Positions 1 to 6,742 of a DNA stretch of 7,026 nucleotides are shown in pieces. Location: NCBI GenBank assembly GCA_934567745.1, contig CAKTJM010000099.1, positions 1 through 7,026 on the forward strand. Reading direction: 5' to 3'. Both the position numbers and the translations under genes were made by a program. Within the stretch, counting starts at the first letter, position 1. Each line of letters opens with the position of its first letter. The notes under the pieces are model-generated. The model was not told the DNA's origin and did no database searches. It saw nothing but the letters and a program-made list of their open reading frames with translations. This DNA comes from an uncultured Eubacteriales bacterium (GTDB lineage: Bacteria; Bacillota; Clostridia; Oscillospirales; Oscillospiraceae).

Positions 1-605
1 AAGGCAGCCAGCTTCTCGTCCAGCGGCTCGGACGGCATGACGTCGGCGGTGCGGCCGTCGATCTGGAGGCCGTTGACGTCGATGACGGCGCACAGGCCGT
101 CCAGCTCATACTTGGCGGCGCTCATGAACGCCTCCCAGACCTGGCCCTCCTCGATCTCCCCGTCGCCGAGGAGCGCATAGGTGCGATAGCTGCGGCCGTC
201 GAGCTTCCCCGCGAGGGCCATGCCCACGGCGGCGGAGATGCCCTGGCCCAGGGAGCCGGTGGACATGTCCACGCCCTTGACGTGGCGCATCTCGGCGTGG
301 CCGGAGAGGTGGCCGTCGATGCTGCGGAACAGCTCCAGGTCCTCCTCAGGGAAGAAGCCGCGCTGGGCGAGGATGGGGTAGAGCGCCGGGGTGCAGTGGC
401 CCTTGGACAGGACGAAGCGGTCGCGGTCCGGGTCCTGGGGCGCGGCGGGGTCGATGTGCATGATCTCGAAATACAGGACGGTGAGCACGTCCATGGCGGA
501 GAAGGATCCGCCGAGATGGCCGGAGGCGCAGTGATACACCATATCCAGCCCCAGGAGCCGTCCCTTGGCCGCGACGCGCTCCAACGTATGCCGGTCTGTC
601 TTCAT
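1..605 (-). CDS. Transketolase, N-terminal subunit (partial, 3' end beyond window)
   Basis: Cytosolic thiamine-diphosphate enzyme half that moves two-carbon ketol units between sugar phosphates in the non-oxidative pentose phosphate pathway. I translated the reverse strand from the ATG at 605-603 and obtained 201 codons before the window edge. Visible family features are SGHLGGSFS (residues 28-36), SKGH (67-70), GHLSGHAE (98-105), the ThDP/Mg motif GDGEIEEG (147-154) and the partner Asn in VNGLQIDG (Asn178). The more usual Asn-Asn is Val-Asn here, but the Asn that aligns with the metal ligand is kept. The start is fixed by AAGGAGG seven bases upstream. In split transketolases the C-terminal subunit normally follows, so it should lie just left of the window. 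The gene is divergent from the YjbR-family gene and has its own promoter. Identification is firm; whether it serves central metabolism or a specialised sugar route cannot be seen. Confidence 0.95.
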   Translation of the reverse strand, partial: MKTDRHTLERVAAKGRLLGLDMVYHCASGHLGGSFSAMDVLTVLYFEIMHIDPAAPQDPDRDRFVLSKGHCTPALYPILAQRGFFPEEDLELFRSIDGHLSGHAEMRHVKGVDMSTGSLGQGISAAVGMALAGKLDGRSYRTYALLGDGEIEEGQVWEAFMSAAKYELDGLCAVIDVNGLQIDGRTADVMPSEPLDEKLAA

Positions 606-653
606 ATCGTTTCCTCCTTATGGAACGAACACAGATTTTACGAAAGTATCCCC

Positions 654-682
654 AGTGTACCACGGAACGCCGCCGGGGTCAA
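654..682 (-). promoter_or_regulatory. Sigma-70-type promoter of the transketolase gene
   Basis: On the reverse strand a -35 box TTGACC (682-677) is followed after exactly 17 bp by a -10 box TACACT (659-654). The predicted transcript start is near 647, giving a leader of about 40 nt with AAGGAGG before the start codon. The spacing and five-of-six matches to each consensus box make this a strong call. Confidence 0.8.
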
Positions 683-726
683 TTCTCCCCATGGCGAAAA
701 TCACGCTTCCCTGTCTCTTCATTTTA

Positions 727-735
727 TGGTATACT
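727..735 (+). promoter_or_regulatory. Extended -10 promoter of the YjbR/hydrolase pair
   Basis: TGGTATACT at 727-735 is an extended -10 element (TGn followed by TATACT, five of six matches). The sequence 17 bp upstream (TTCCCT, 707-712) is a poor -35, as is common when the TG extension is present. Transcription would start near 742, about 27 nt before the YjbR-family start codon. It is divergent from the transketolase promoter in the same 163-bp gap. Confidence 0.7.
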
Positions 736-768
736 GTGGGGACTCAGGAAAGGAAAGGGGGCCGACCG

Positions 769-1164
769 ATGGACGACCGTTATCCCTGGCTCGACGCCTT
801 CCTGCTGGCCCGGCCGGGCTGCACGAAGGACTACAAGCCCGAATGGGGCTGGGACCGCTATCAGGTCGGCGGCAAGCTCTTCGCCGCGACCTGCTGCCCC
901 GGCCCGGAGCACGCGGCCTTCGCGGGCCGCCCGCTGCTGACGCTCAAATGCGACCCGGCGCTGGGCGAGCTGCTGCGCGCGGACCAGCCGGACATCGTGC
1001 CGGGCTTCTATATGGACAAGCGGCACTGGATCTCGATCCTCCGCGACGGCACGGTGCCGGAGGAGATCGTGCGCGACCTGTGCCTGCGGTCCTACGCGCT
1101 GGTGTTCGGGAAGCTGACGAGGAAGCTCCAGCGCGAGATCCAGGCCGCCGCAGAGGAGACCTGA
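769..1164 (+). CDS. MmcQ/YjbR family protein (CyaY-like fold)
   Basis: A 131-residue cytosolic protein of the MmcQ/YjbR family, often labelled DNA-binding because of a double-wing, frataxin-like fold; no physiological role is established. Family landmarks are the early strand YQVGGKLFA (residues 31-39), LTLKCDPALGELL (57-69), the signature VPGFYMDKRHW (77-87) followed by ISILRDGTVP, and the C-terminal helix with SYALV (108-112). Length is typical. The reading frame is open upstream to 565, but the ATG at 769 is preferred because it lies just downstream of the extended -10 promoter, follows a purine-rich GGAAAGGGGG site, and starts where the family starts. The hydrolase gene begins 17 bp after its stop, so the two are probably one transcript. 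Family assignment is firm; function is unknown. Confidence 0.9.
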   Translation: MDDRYPWLDAFLLARPGCTKDYKPEWGWDRYQVGGKLFAATCCPGPEHAAFAGRPLLTLKCDPALGELLRADQPDIVPGFYMDKRHWISILRDGTVPEEIVRDLCLRSYALVFGKLTRKLQREIQAAAEET

Positions 1165-1181
1165 CCAAGGAGGGACGTCGT

Positions 1182-1895
1182 ATGACCGAGAACGTGACAG
1201 ACCGCATCGGCGCCGCGCTCGCCTGCCGCGAGGCCGGGCAGGGCACGCCCTTCGTGTTCCTGCACGGCAACGGAGAGGACGGGAGCTATTTCTCCCACCA
1301 GATCGAGCATTTCTCCCACCGCTACCACGTCTACGCGCCCGACACGCGCGGGCACGGCCAGTCGCCGCGCGGGACGGCGCCGTTCACCATCGCCCAGTTC
1401 GCCGAGGATCTGCTGGCGTTCTTCGACGCGCACGAGATCGCGCGCGCCATCGTCCTGGGCTTCTCCGACGGGGCGAACATCGCCATGCAGTTCGTGCTGC
1501 GGCACCCGGAGCGGGTGCTGGGGCTGATCCTCGACGGCGGGAACCTCGATCCCCGCGGGGTCAAGCGCAGGACCCAGCTGCCGATCGAGCTGGGCTACCG
1601 TCTCGCGGGCCTGAAAGCGGAGCGCTCCGAGCAGGCCCGCCGCAAGCGGGAGCTGCTGGCCCTGATGGTCGAGGAGCCGCACCTGCGGCCCGAGGCGCTG
1701 CGGGCGATCCGCGTACCGACGCTGGTCCTGGCGGGCACGCACGACATGATCCGGCTGGACCACACGCGGCTCATCGCCCACAACATCCCCGGCGCGGTGC
1801 TGCGGACCATCCCCGGCTCGCACTTCGTCGCGCATGAGCATCCCGAGGCCTTCGACCGGGCCGTCGATGACTTCCTGCGCGAGTCCGGACTGTGA
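1182..1895 (+). CDS. Alpha/beta hydrolase, fold-1 type
   Basis: A 237-residue serine hydrolase without signal peptide or membrane segment, so probably cytosolic; the substrate is unknown. The oxyanion-hole motif HGNGEDG is at residues 28-34, followed by the strand and turn YAPDTRGHGQS (51-61). The nucleophile elbow is GFSDG (93-97, Ser95), the acid is Asp188 in LAGTHDMI, and the catalytic His is probably His214 in PGSHFVAHEHP. A short cap of roughly residues 125-170 carries a basic stretch. All three triad members are present, so it should be active. The ATG at 1182 is fixed by AAGGAGGG at 1167-1174; the longer open frame upstream overlaps the YjbR-family gene and is not used. It is the second gene of the rightward pair and ends at the 1923 hairpin. 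It resembles small esterases and enol-lactonases, but specificity cannot be assigned from motifs. Confidence 0.92.
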   Translation: MTENVTDRIGAALACREAGQGTPFVFLHGNGEDGSYFSHQIEHFSHRYHVYAPDTRGHGQSPRGTAPFTIAQFAEDLLAFFDAHEIARAIVLGFSDGANIAMQFVLRHPERVLGLILDGGNLDPRGVKRRTQLPIELGYRLAGLKAERSEQARRKRELLALMVEEPHLRPEALRAIRVPTLVLAGTHDMIRLDHTRLIAHNIPGAVLRTIPGSHFVAHEHPEAFDRAVDDFLRESGL

Positions 1896-1922
1896 GAGCG
1901 CGGGCGGATCCCAAGAAACAGG

Positions 1923-1961
1923 AAAAGCAGAGGTGGATCGAACCGATCCCCTCTGCTTTTT
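1923..1961. terminator. Bidirectional intrinsic terminator between convergent genes
   Basis: The arm AAAAGCAGAGG (1923-1933) pairs with CCTCTGCTTTT (1950-1960). One T (1934) is bulged, and the inner arms GGATCG (1935-1940) and CGATCC (1944-1949) continue the stem to a 3-nt AAC loop. Read rightward the hairpin ends in TTTTT and serves the hydrolase. Read leftward the A-rich foot becomes TTTT and serves the lyase gene, whose stop is 11 bases away. One element thus separates two convergent operons. Confidence 0.9.
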
Positions 1962-1971
1962 GTCGTTATGG

Positions 1972-3183
1972 TCATCCCTGCGGCCCGACGGTCTCCGCGT
2001 AGTGCGCCGGGTCCGTCGCGCCCTCCGTGCTGAAGAGCAGGACGACCGACGACCGGTCCAGCCCCATCCGGATCCGCAGCTCGGCATAGCCCTGCCCCAG
2101 CATCAGCAGCGAGAGCAGCCCCGTCGTGACCGCGCCGCTCTCCCCGGAGACGACCGCCGGGTCGCCGCCCGTGCGGCTGGCCAGCAGCCGCATCCCCGCC
2201 TCGGTCACGAAGTCCGGGCAGGTGAGGTACCAGCGCGCCAGGTCCCGCAGGACCGGCCACGTCAGGGTGCACGGCTCCGCGCAGTCCAGCCCGGCCATGA
2301 TCGTGCCGCCCGGCCTCTCGGCGGGCCACGGCGCACCGTCGGCGTGGCGGGCGGAGGCGTAGATGCAGGCCACGGTCTCCGGCTCGACCACCGCGAAGGT
2401 CGGGCGGTCCCCCGCCCAGCGGTCCGCCAGCGCCCCGGTGACGCCCCCGGCCATCGCGCCGACCCCCGCCTGGAGGAGGACGTGCGTGGGCCGGTCGAAG
2501 CCCTCCGCCGCGAGCTGCTCGGCGGCCTCGCGCGCCATGGTGGCGTAGCCCTGGACAATCCAGGTCGGCACCTCGGTGTAGCCGGGCCAGCTCGTGTCCT
2601 GGATCAGCAGCCAGCCGCGCTCCTCGGCGCAGCGGGCGGCGTAGCGCACCGCGTCGTCATAGCCGACGTCCAGGATCCGCGCCTCCTCGGCCCCGGCGTC
2701 CCGGATCGCCTGCGCGCGGGCCTCGACGGACCCGGCGGGCAGATAGACGTGGCACCGGCATCCCAGCAGCCGCGCCGCCCAGGCGACCCCGCGGCCGTGG
2801 TTGCCGTCCGTGGCCGTGACGAAGGTCAGCCGGTCCAGCGCCGCGCGATGCGCCGGGGCCTGGAGGTCCGCCAGCCGGATCCCGGCGGGGTCCAGCCCCA
2901 GCGCCCGGCAGGCCGCGCACACGACGGCATAGCTGCCCCCGAGGCCCTTGAACGCGTCCAGCCCGAAGCGGTGGGACTCGTCCTTGACGAACACCGCCCG
3001 CACGCCGAGCTTCCGCGCCAGCCCGTCCAGCCGCACCAGCGGCGTGGGCGCGTAGCCGTCCAGCGCATGGTGGAAGGCCCAGGCCGCCTCCGTCTCCTCT
3101 GCCGTGAGGAAGGCCGGGACCGGCCCCTCCTGCACGTCCTCGTTCTCGATCGCCCCGATCAGACCGATCCGATACTCTCTCAT
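1972..3183 (-). CDS. Diaminopropionate ammonia-lyase-like PLP enzyme (YgeX/DpaL family)
   Basis: A 403-residue fold-type II PLP enzyme, close to the roughly 400 residues of E. coli YgeX, which converts D- or L-2,3-diaminopropionate to pyruvate and two ammonia. The Schiff-base lysine is Lys79 in DAFKGLGGSYA. ATDGNHGRGVAW (124-135) includes Asp126, which I infer corresponds to the acidic residue used for the D-isomer in the E. coli enzyme. The glycine-rich phosphate loop is QAGVGAMAGG (238-247). Further family marks are SGESGAV (346-352) and the C-terminal FSTEGATD (384-391). No truncation or missing key residue is seen. GGGAGGA precedes the ATG at 3183. It is the third gene of the leftward operon, 48 nt after the activase, and ends at the shared terminator. 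YgeX homologues are known from purine/urate catabolic clusters, but no other gene of such a cluster is visible. A related beta-substituted alanine as substrate is possible. Confidence 0.9.
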   Translation of the reverse strand: MREYRIGLIGAIENEDVQEGPVPAFLTAEETEAAWAFHHALDGYAPTPLVRLDGLARKLGVRAVFVKDESHRFGLDAFKGLGGSYAVVCAACRALGLDPAGIRLADLQAPAHRAALDRLTFVTATDGNHGRGVAWAARLLGCRCHVYLPAGSVEARAQAIRDAGAEEARILDVGYDDAVRYAARCAEERGWLLIQDTSWPGYTEVPTWIVQGYATMAREAAEQLAAEGFDRPTHVLLQAGVGAMAGGVTGALADRWAGDRPTFAVVEPETVACIYASARHADGAPWPAERPGGTIMAGLDCAEPCTLTWPVLRDLARWYLTCPDFVTEAGMRLLASRTGGDPAVVSGESGAVTTGLLSLLMLGQGYAELRIRMGLDRSSVVLLFSTEGATDPAHYAETVGPQG

Positions 3184-3231
3184 CCCGATGTCCTCCCTAT
3201 GACATGATATCCTGATGTCCGATGACGCCCG

Positions 3232-4155
3232 TCACCGGAACCGCACGGTCGTCACGCCCTCGGCCCGTACGATCTCCTCGAGCTCCCGCAGCTCCTCCTC
3301 GGAGGGCGTCGTGAACCCGTCCTGCGGATAGGCCAACCCGATCGCCTCATATTTGACCCTACCGAGAGCGTGATAGGGCAGCAGCTCCATCCTCGCCCTT
3401 GGCAGGTGCGCACGGACATACGCCGCGGAGCGCCGGATGTTCTCCTCGTCGTCGTTCACGCCGCCCACGACCGGGATGCGGATCACGACGTCCGCGGGCA
3501 GCTCCGCAAGCCGCCGGACGTTCTCCAGGATCCGCGCATTGGACACGCCGGTATAGCGGCGGTGCTCCTCGTCGTCCATCAGCTTGAGGTCCATGAAGAT
3601 GAGGTCGAAGCGCTCCAACGATGGCCGCACGCGGTCGAAGTCGAACCAGCCGCAGCTCTCCAGCGCCATGGACAGGCCCATGTCATAGATCTGGGCCGTC
3701 AGCGTGTCGAGGAACGCGGGCTGCGCCGTCGCCTCCCCGCCCGAGAACGTGATCCCGCCGCCGCTGTAGCGGTAGAAGATCTCGTGTCTTCGTATCTGCG
3801 TGAGGATCTCCTCCGCTGTGCACAGGCGCACCAGCCGCGCCCGCGCGCCGCTCGGGCAGGCGTCAGCGCACGCACCGCAGGCACGGCAGCGGTCCCGCGC
3901 GGGATCCAGGTCGATCCCGATCTGCTCCGGACAGGCGGCCGCGCAGAGGCCGCAGCCGGTGCACTTGCGGCGGTACCAGCCGACGAGCGGCCGGGCCGCG
4001 AGGCCCTCCGGGTTGGAGCACCAGCGGCACCGGAGCGGGCACCCAGCCAGGAAGATGGTCGTGCGGATGCCGTCCCCGTCGTTGACGGAGAACGGCTGGA
4101 GCTGCATCACATAGCCCTCTCCCGCGCGGAGCGGGGCCTCCTCAGAATTCCTCAT
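3232..4155 (-). CDS. Glycyl radical enzyme activating enzyme (radical SAM, two extra Fe-S clusters)
   Basis: A 307-residue radical SAM activase that uses reduced [4Fe-4S] and S-adenosylmethionine to abstract hydrogen from the glycine of its partner GRE. The SAM-cluster motif is Cys39-x3-Cys43-x2-Cys46 (GCPLRCRWCSNPEG). An inserted ferredoxin-like domain has two CxxCxxCxxxC sets (Cys65/68/71/75 and Cys90/93/96/100), as in activases of glycerol dehydratase and arylacetate decarboxylase type rather than the short PFL activase. GGGITFSGGEA (132-142) is the SAM-binding GGE region. I chose the ATG at 4155, which overlaps the GRE stop by 14 nt, because the conserved N-terminal pattern G-x-V-x-x-hydrophobic-Q-x-F-S-V-x-D-G begins at Gly14. 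The ATG at 4107 has a better Shine-Dalgarno site (GGGAGAGG) but would cut into that conserved strand. The overlap suggests translational coupling with the GRE, its obvious partner. Confidence 0.93.
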   Translation of the reverse strand: MRNSEEAPLRAGEGYVMQLQPFSVNDGDGIRTTIFLAGCPLRCRWCSNPEGLAARPLVGWYRRKCTGCGLCAAACPEQIGIDLDPARDRCRACGACADACPSGARARLVRLCTAEEILTQIRRHEIFYRYSGGGITFSGGEATAQPAFLDTLTAQIYDMGLSMALESCGWFDFDRVRPSLERFDLIFMDLKLMDDEEHRRYTGVSNARILENVRRLAELPADVVIRIPVVGGVNDDEENIRRSAAYVRAHLPRARMELLPYHALGRVKYEAIGLAYPQDGFTTPSEEELRELEEIVRAEGVTTVRFR

Positions 4156-6514
4156 GCGCGTTCCGGGCCATGATGGAGTCCTGCATCTCTTTCGATAGGT
4201 TCGTGAACTGCGCGCTGTAGCCTGCGACGCGGACGAGCAGGCTCCGGTACCGGTCGGGGTCCCTCTGCGCCTCCTTGAGCACCTCGTTGGAGATGGTGTT
4301 GAACTGCACGTGGAACCCGCCCAGGGCGAAATAGCTCTGGAGCATCGCGCCCAGGTTCGCGCGGCCCCGCTTGGTCGCGACGAGCTGGTGGTCGAGCCGC
4401 AGGTTCAGGAGCGTCCCGCCGCTGTGCATGTCGTGCTTCATCTTCGCCGCGCTCCGCAGCGCCGCGAGGCAGGTGGCGGTGTCCGTGCCCGTGACCGGCG
4501 ACACGCCCTCGTTGATGGGGTCGCGCGCGTGCCGCCCGTCCGGCGTCGCGCCGAGGACCCGGCCGGTGGGCAGATAGTTGGAGATCCCCATGAACGCGGT
4601 GACGAAGTGCGCGCCGTAGAGGTCCTTGTACTGCACGACCTCCTGCCGGTAGAAATCCGCGAGGTCCCGCGCGATGAGATCGACATAGTCCTCGTCGTTG
4701 CCGTACTTCGGGCAGGCGAGCGCCCGCTGGTGCAGTTCCTCATAGCCGACCCAGTCGGCGTCGAGCGCATCGACGAGCTCGGCGAGCGTCGTGACCTTCT
4801 CCTCGTAGACGAGCCGCTTGATGACGGCCAGGGAGTTGGCGGTCACGGATAGGCCCACGCCGGTGAACACGGGCCCGATGTTGTACTTCGCCCCGCCATC
4901 GACGAGGTCCGCGCCGTTGCGCAGACAGTCCTCGTTGCAGGCGGACATGAACGGCCGCTGTCCGATCTCCTTATGGACCTCCTGGGCCGTGACCAGGCTG
5001 ATCACACCGTGCCGGACGAGGTTCCGGAACTGCCGCTTCCACGCCTCGATCAGCTCCTCATAGGACGCGAAGGTCCGCGGGTCCCGCTCCGGCAGGGACA
5101 CCTGCTGGCCGGTGAGCCTGCTCTTGCCCTCGTTGAGGGCGAACTCCAGCGCCGCGGCGAAGCTGATCGTGCAGGCGGACGTCCACTGGAAGGTCTTGCG
5201 GGAGTGGGGCACGACGCAGCCGCAGTTGTTCCAGTCCCGCGCGTCGATCGGGTCATAGCCGAGGTTCGAGAGCATCTGATAGCCGGTCCGGTCGCTGTGG
5301 ATGGCCGGGAAGCCGCACCCCGTCGAGACCAGCTCCGTCACGGCCTCCATGAACGCCGGAGGACAGTCCGGCTGGATGCGGCAGCTGAGCGTGGGCTGGT
5401 GCGTCATGATCGACCGGGTGGCCTCGATCGCCAGATAGGAGATCTCGTTCGTCCCGTCCGAGCCGTCCACCTTCGTGCCGCCGATCGTGAGGTTCTCGAA
5501 GTTCGTGTACCCCGCGAAGAAGCTCGCCGTGTTCTTCGAGATCGTCCAGGCCCACTCGCTGTACTTGAGCCAGAGGAGCTCGATCAGCTCGAGCGCCTCG
5601 TCCCGCGTGATCCGTCCCGCTTCCAGGTCGCGCTCATAGTAGGGAAACATGTACTGGTCGAAGCGGCCGGGGTTCCACGCGAGCGGGTTCTCGGCGAGGA
5701 TCCCGCCGAGCTGGACGAACCACACGAACTGAATCGCCTCGCGGAAGGTCTCCGGCGCCTTCTCCGGGACGACGTCGCAGACCGCGGCGATCTTCAGGAG
5801 CTCGGCCCGGCGCTTCTCGTCCGGCTCCGTCTCGGCCATGGCGCGCGCCTTCTCGGCATAGCGGTGCCCGAGACAGATCATCCCGTCGCAGACGAGCAGG
5901 ATGGCGCGGTAGAAGTCCAGCTTCTTCCGGTCCGCGGGCACGGCCGCGTCCAGGGCCGCCATATAGCCCTCGGTCTCCCGGCGGATACCGCCGAAGCCCT
6001 TCGGCAGGAGCTGGTCGATGTAGTCCGCCGAGATCTCCCCGATGCCGTTGCGCCACTTGGAATCGGTGTCGAGGAAGCCCGTGTCCACACCGATGCGCTT
6101 CGTGTCCTCGGGGATCCGGGAGAGGAACGCCTCCTCCACGGACCGCCCCTTCCAATATGGGAAGATGTTCTCCTTGATGAACCGAATCTGCTCCGGGGTC
6201 ACGTCGTAGGGGTCCTGCTCCCGCTCCGGGAAGGTGTCGATCTCCTCCTCGATCCAGGTCCAGCCGAATTCCGGCGTCAGGATCGCACACCGGCGGTACT
6301 CGCCGCTGGTCCCCACGATCAGCTCGCCCTCCCAGATATCCACGGGCAGCTCGCCGCAGGTGTCCCGGAACGCCTGTGCGGTGCGCAGGATGTGCGGCTG
6401 GCCCTCGGTCCTGCGGAACGACTTCGTCCAGCTCCACGCCCGTTCATAGGAAATGTGCGGCTTCGTGCCCACATAGCTCGCGCGGATCTTCTCGACTCTT
6501 TCGGTCACAGCCAT
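4142..6514 (-). CDS. Glycyl radical enzyme with Cys-Val-Val active site, substrate unknown
   Basis: A 790-residue cytosolic, oxygen-sensitive enzyme of the pyruvate formate-lyase/glycerol dehydratase superfamily. The C-terminal radical loop is VRVAGYSAQF (761-770, radical on Gly765). The thiyl cysteine is Cys433 in NNCGCVVP (429-436). The PFL-like barrel spans roughly residues 10-650, with the conserved stretches FFAGYTNFENLTIGG (332-346) and TPDGRHARDPINEGVSP (657-673). The Glu two residues after the thiyl cysteine in dehydratases and C-N, C-S or C-O lyases is Val435 here, so those functions are not supported. The Cys-Cys pair of true PFL is also absent, although Cys431 lies one residue from Cys433. 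Length resembles GRE dehydratases (about 790) and is shorter than arylacetate decarboxylases and benzylsuccinate synthase; no small accessory subunit is adjacent. The ATG at 6514 follows GGAGAGGAGAAG; the open frame to 6670 adds 52 residues across the hairpin and promoter and is rejected. First gene of the operon. Confidence 0.93.
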   Translation of the reverse strand: MAVTERVEKIRASYVGTKPHISYERAWSWTKSFRRTEGQPHILRTAQAFRDTCGELPVDIWEGELIVGTSGEYRRCAILTPEFGWTWIEEEIDTFPEREQDPYDVTPEQIRFIKENIFPYWKGRSVEEAFLSRIPEDTKRIGVDTGFLDTDSKWRNGIGEISADYIDQLLPKGFGGIRRETEGYMAALDAAVPADRKKLDFYRAILLVCDGMICLGHRYAEKARAMAETEPDEKRRAELLKIAAVCDVVPEKAPETFREAIQFVWFVQLGGILAENPLAWNPGRFDQYMFPYYERDLEAGRITRDEALELIELLWLKYSEWAWTISKNTASFFAGYTNFENLTIGGTKVDGSDGTNEISYLAIEATRSIMTHQPTLSCRIQPDCPPAFMEAVTELVSTGCGFPAIHSDRTGYQMLSNLGYDPIDARDWNNCGCVVPHSRKTFQWTSACTISFAAALEFALNEGKSRLTGQQVSLPERDPRTFASYEELIEAWKRQFRNLVRHGVISLVTAQEVHKEIGQRPFMSACNEDCLRNGADLVDGGAKYNIGPVFTGVGLSVTANSLAVIKRLVYEEKVTTLAELVDALDADWVGYEELHQRALACPKYGNDEDYVDLIARDLADFYRQEVVQYKDLYGAHFVTAFMGISNYLPTGRVLGATPDGRHARDPINEGVSPVTGTDTATCLAALRSAAKMKHDMHSGGTLLNLRLDHQLVATKRGRANLGAMLQSYFALGGFHVQFNTISNEVLKEAQRDPDRYRSLLVRVAGYSAQFTNLSKEMQDSIMARNAHEEF

Positions 6515-6529
6515 CCTCTTCTCCTCTCC

Positions 6530-6550
6530 GCCCGGCGACCCGCGCCGGGC
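6530..6550 (-). promoter_or_regulatory. Hairpin in the GRE mRNA leader, adjacent to the ribosome binding site
   Basis: GCCCGGCG (6530-6537) pairs with CGCCGGGC (6543-6550) around a 5-nt loop, an 8-bp all-GC stem. In the GRE messenger it sits a few bases before the Shine-Dalgarno tract and follows an A7 run. Read on the plus strand, the same hairpin is followed after three bases by T7 (6554-6560), the look of an intrinsic terminator that would stop rightward transcription out of the GRE gene. It may stabilise the messenger, modulate initiation or block antisense transcription; sequence alone does not decide. Confidence 0.55.
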
Positions 6551-6570
6551 CTGTTTTTTTGTATGTATCC

Positions 6571-6599
6571 ATGATATACGACCTCCCACCAGATCGCAA
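6571..6599 (-). promoter_or_regulatory. Probable sigma-70 promoter of the GRE operon
   Basis: On the reverse strand TTGCGA (6599-6594, four of six matches to -35) and TATCAT (6576-6571, five of six to -10) are separated by 17 bp. Transcription would begin near 6564, giving a leader of about 50 nt that contains the GC-rich hairpin and the ribosome binding site. No clear operator or catabolite-repression site is visible beside it. It lies downstream of the leftward terminator at 6652-6686, which supports it as the independent start of the operon. Confidence 0.6.
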
Positions 6600-6639
6600 G
6601 CACCATACTCATAAAAATATGTTTTCCCACGCACGCATC

Positions 6640-6686
6640 CACAAAACGAAACGAGCGCCAACGGACACAATTCCCGTTGGCGCTCG
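6640..6686 (-). terminator. Leftward intrinsic terminator upstream of the GRE operon
   Basis: CGAGCGCCAACGG (6652-6664) and CCGTTGGCGCTCG (6674-6686) form a perfect 13-bp stem with a 9-nt loop. On the reverse strand the stem is followed by TTTCGTTTTGT, an interrupted T tract suited to termination; on the plus strand no T run follows. It therefore probably ends a leftward transcript that enters from the repeat array or beyond the right edge, and insulates the GRE promoter. Confidence 0.7.
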
Positions 6687-6742
6687 GCAGCTCCCTATCT
6701 CCAGGAAGCGAAACGATAAAAACGATGTCAGATTTGAATGAT

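Noticed and set aside
282..1181. Upstream extension of the hydrolase frame by 300 codons
   Set aside because: The extension crosses the transketolase gene, the divergent promoters and the YjbR-family gene. The ATG at 1182 has its own strong ribosome binding site and begins the hydrolase fold.
1972..3183. Calling the lyase part of a purine/urate degradation cluster
   Set aside because: YgeX homologues occur in such clusters, but no carbamoyltransferase, amidohydrolase or molybdenum hydroxylase gene is present in this window.
1834..3207. 457-codon open frame on the plus strand opposite the PLP lyase
   Set aside because: It overlaps the hydrolase end, runs through the terminator and is antisense to a clear YgeX-family gene; it looks like shadow coding.
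4105..4107. Shorter activase start with a better Shine-Dalgarno site
   Set aside because: It would remove the conserved Gly-x-Val beginning of the first strand. The overlapping start at 4155 keeps it, though the shorter start cannot be excluded.
4142..6514. Calling the GRE pyruvate formate-lyase, choline TMA-lyase, glycerol dehydratase or hydroxyproline dehydratase
   Set aside because: It lacks the PFL Cys-Cys pair and the Cys-x-Glu motif of the other three, and the neighbouring genes do not match those pathways.
4973..6574. 533-codon open frame on the plus strand opposite the GRE
   Set aside because: Its composition is the Arg/Pro/Leu/Val-rich pattern of an antisense shadow in GC-rich DNA, it has no recognisable domain, and the GRE on the other strand is certain.
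6515..6670. 52-residue N-terminal extension of the GRE
   Set aside because: It would translate the promoter, the A7 run and the GC hairpin. The ATG at 6514 has a good ribosome binding site and gives a normal GRE N-terminus.
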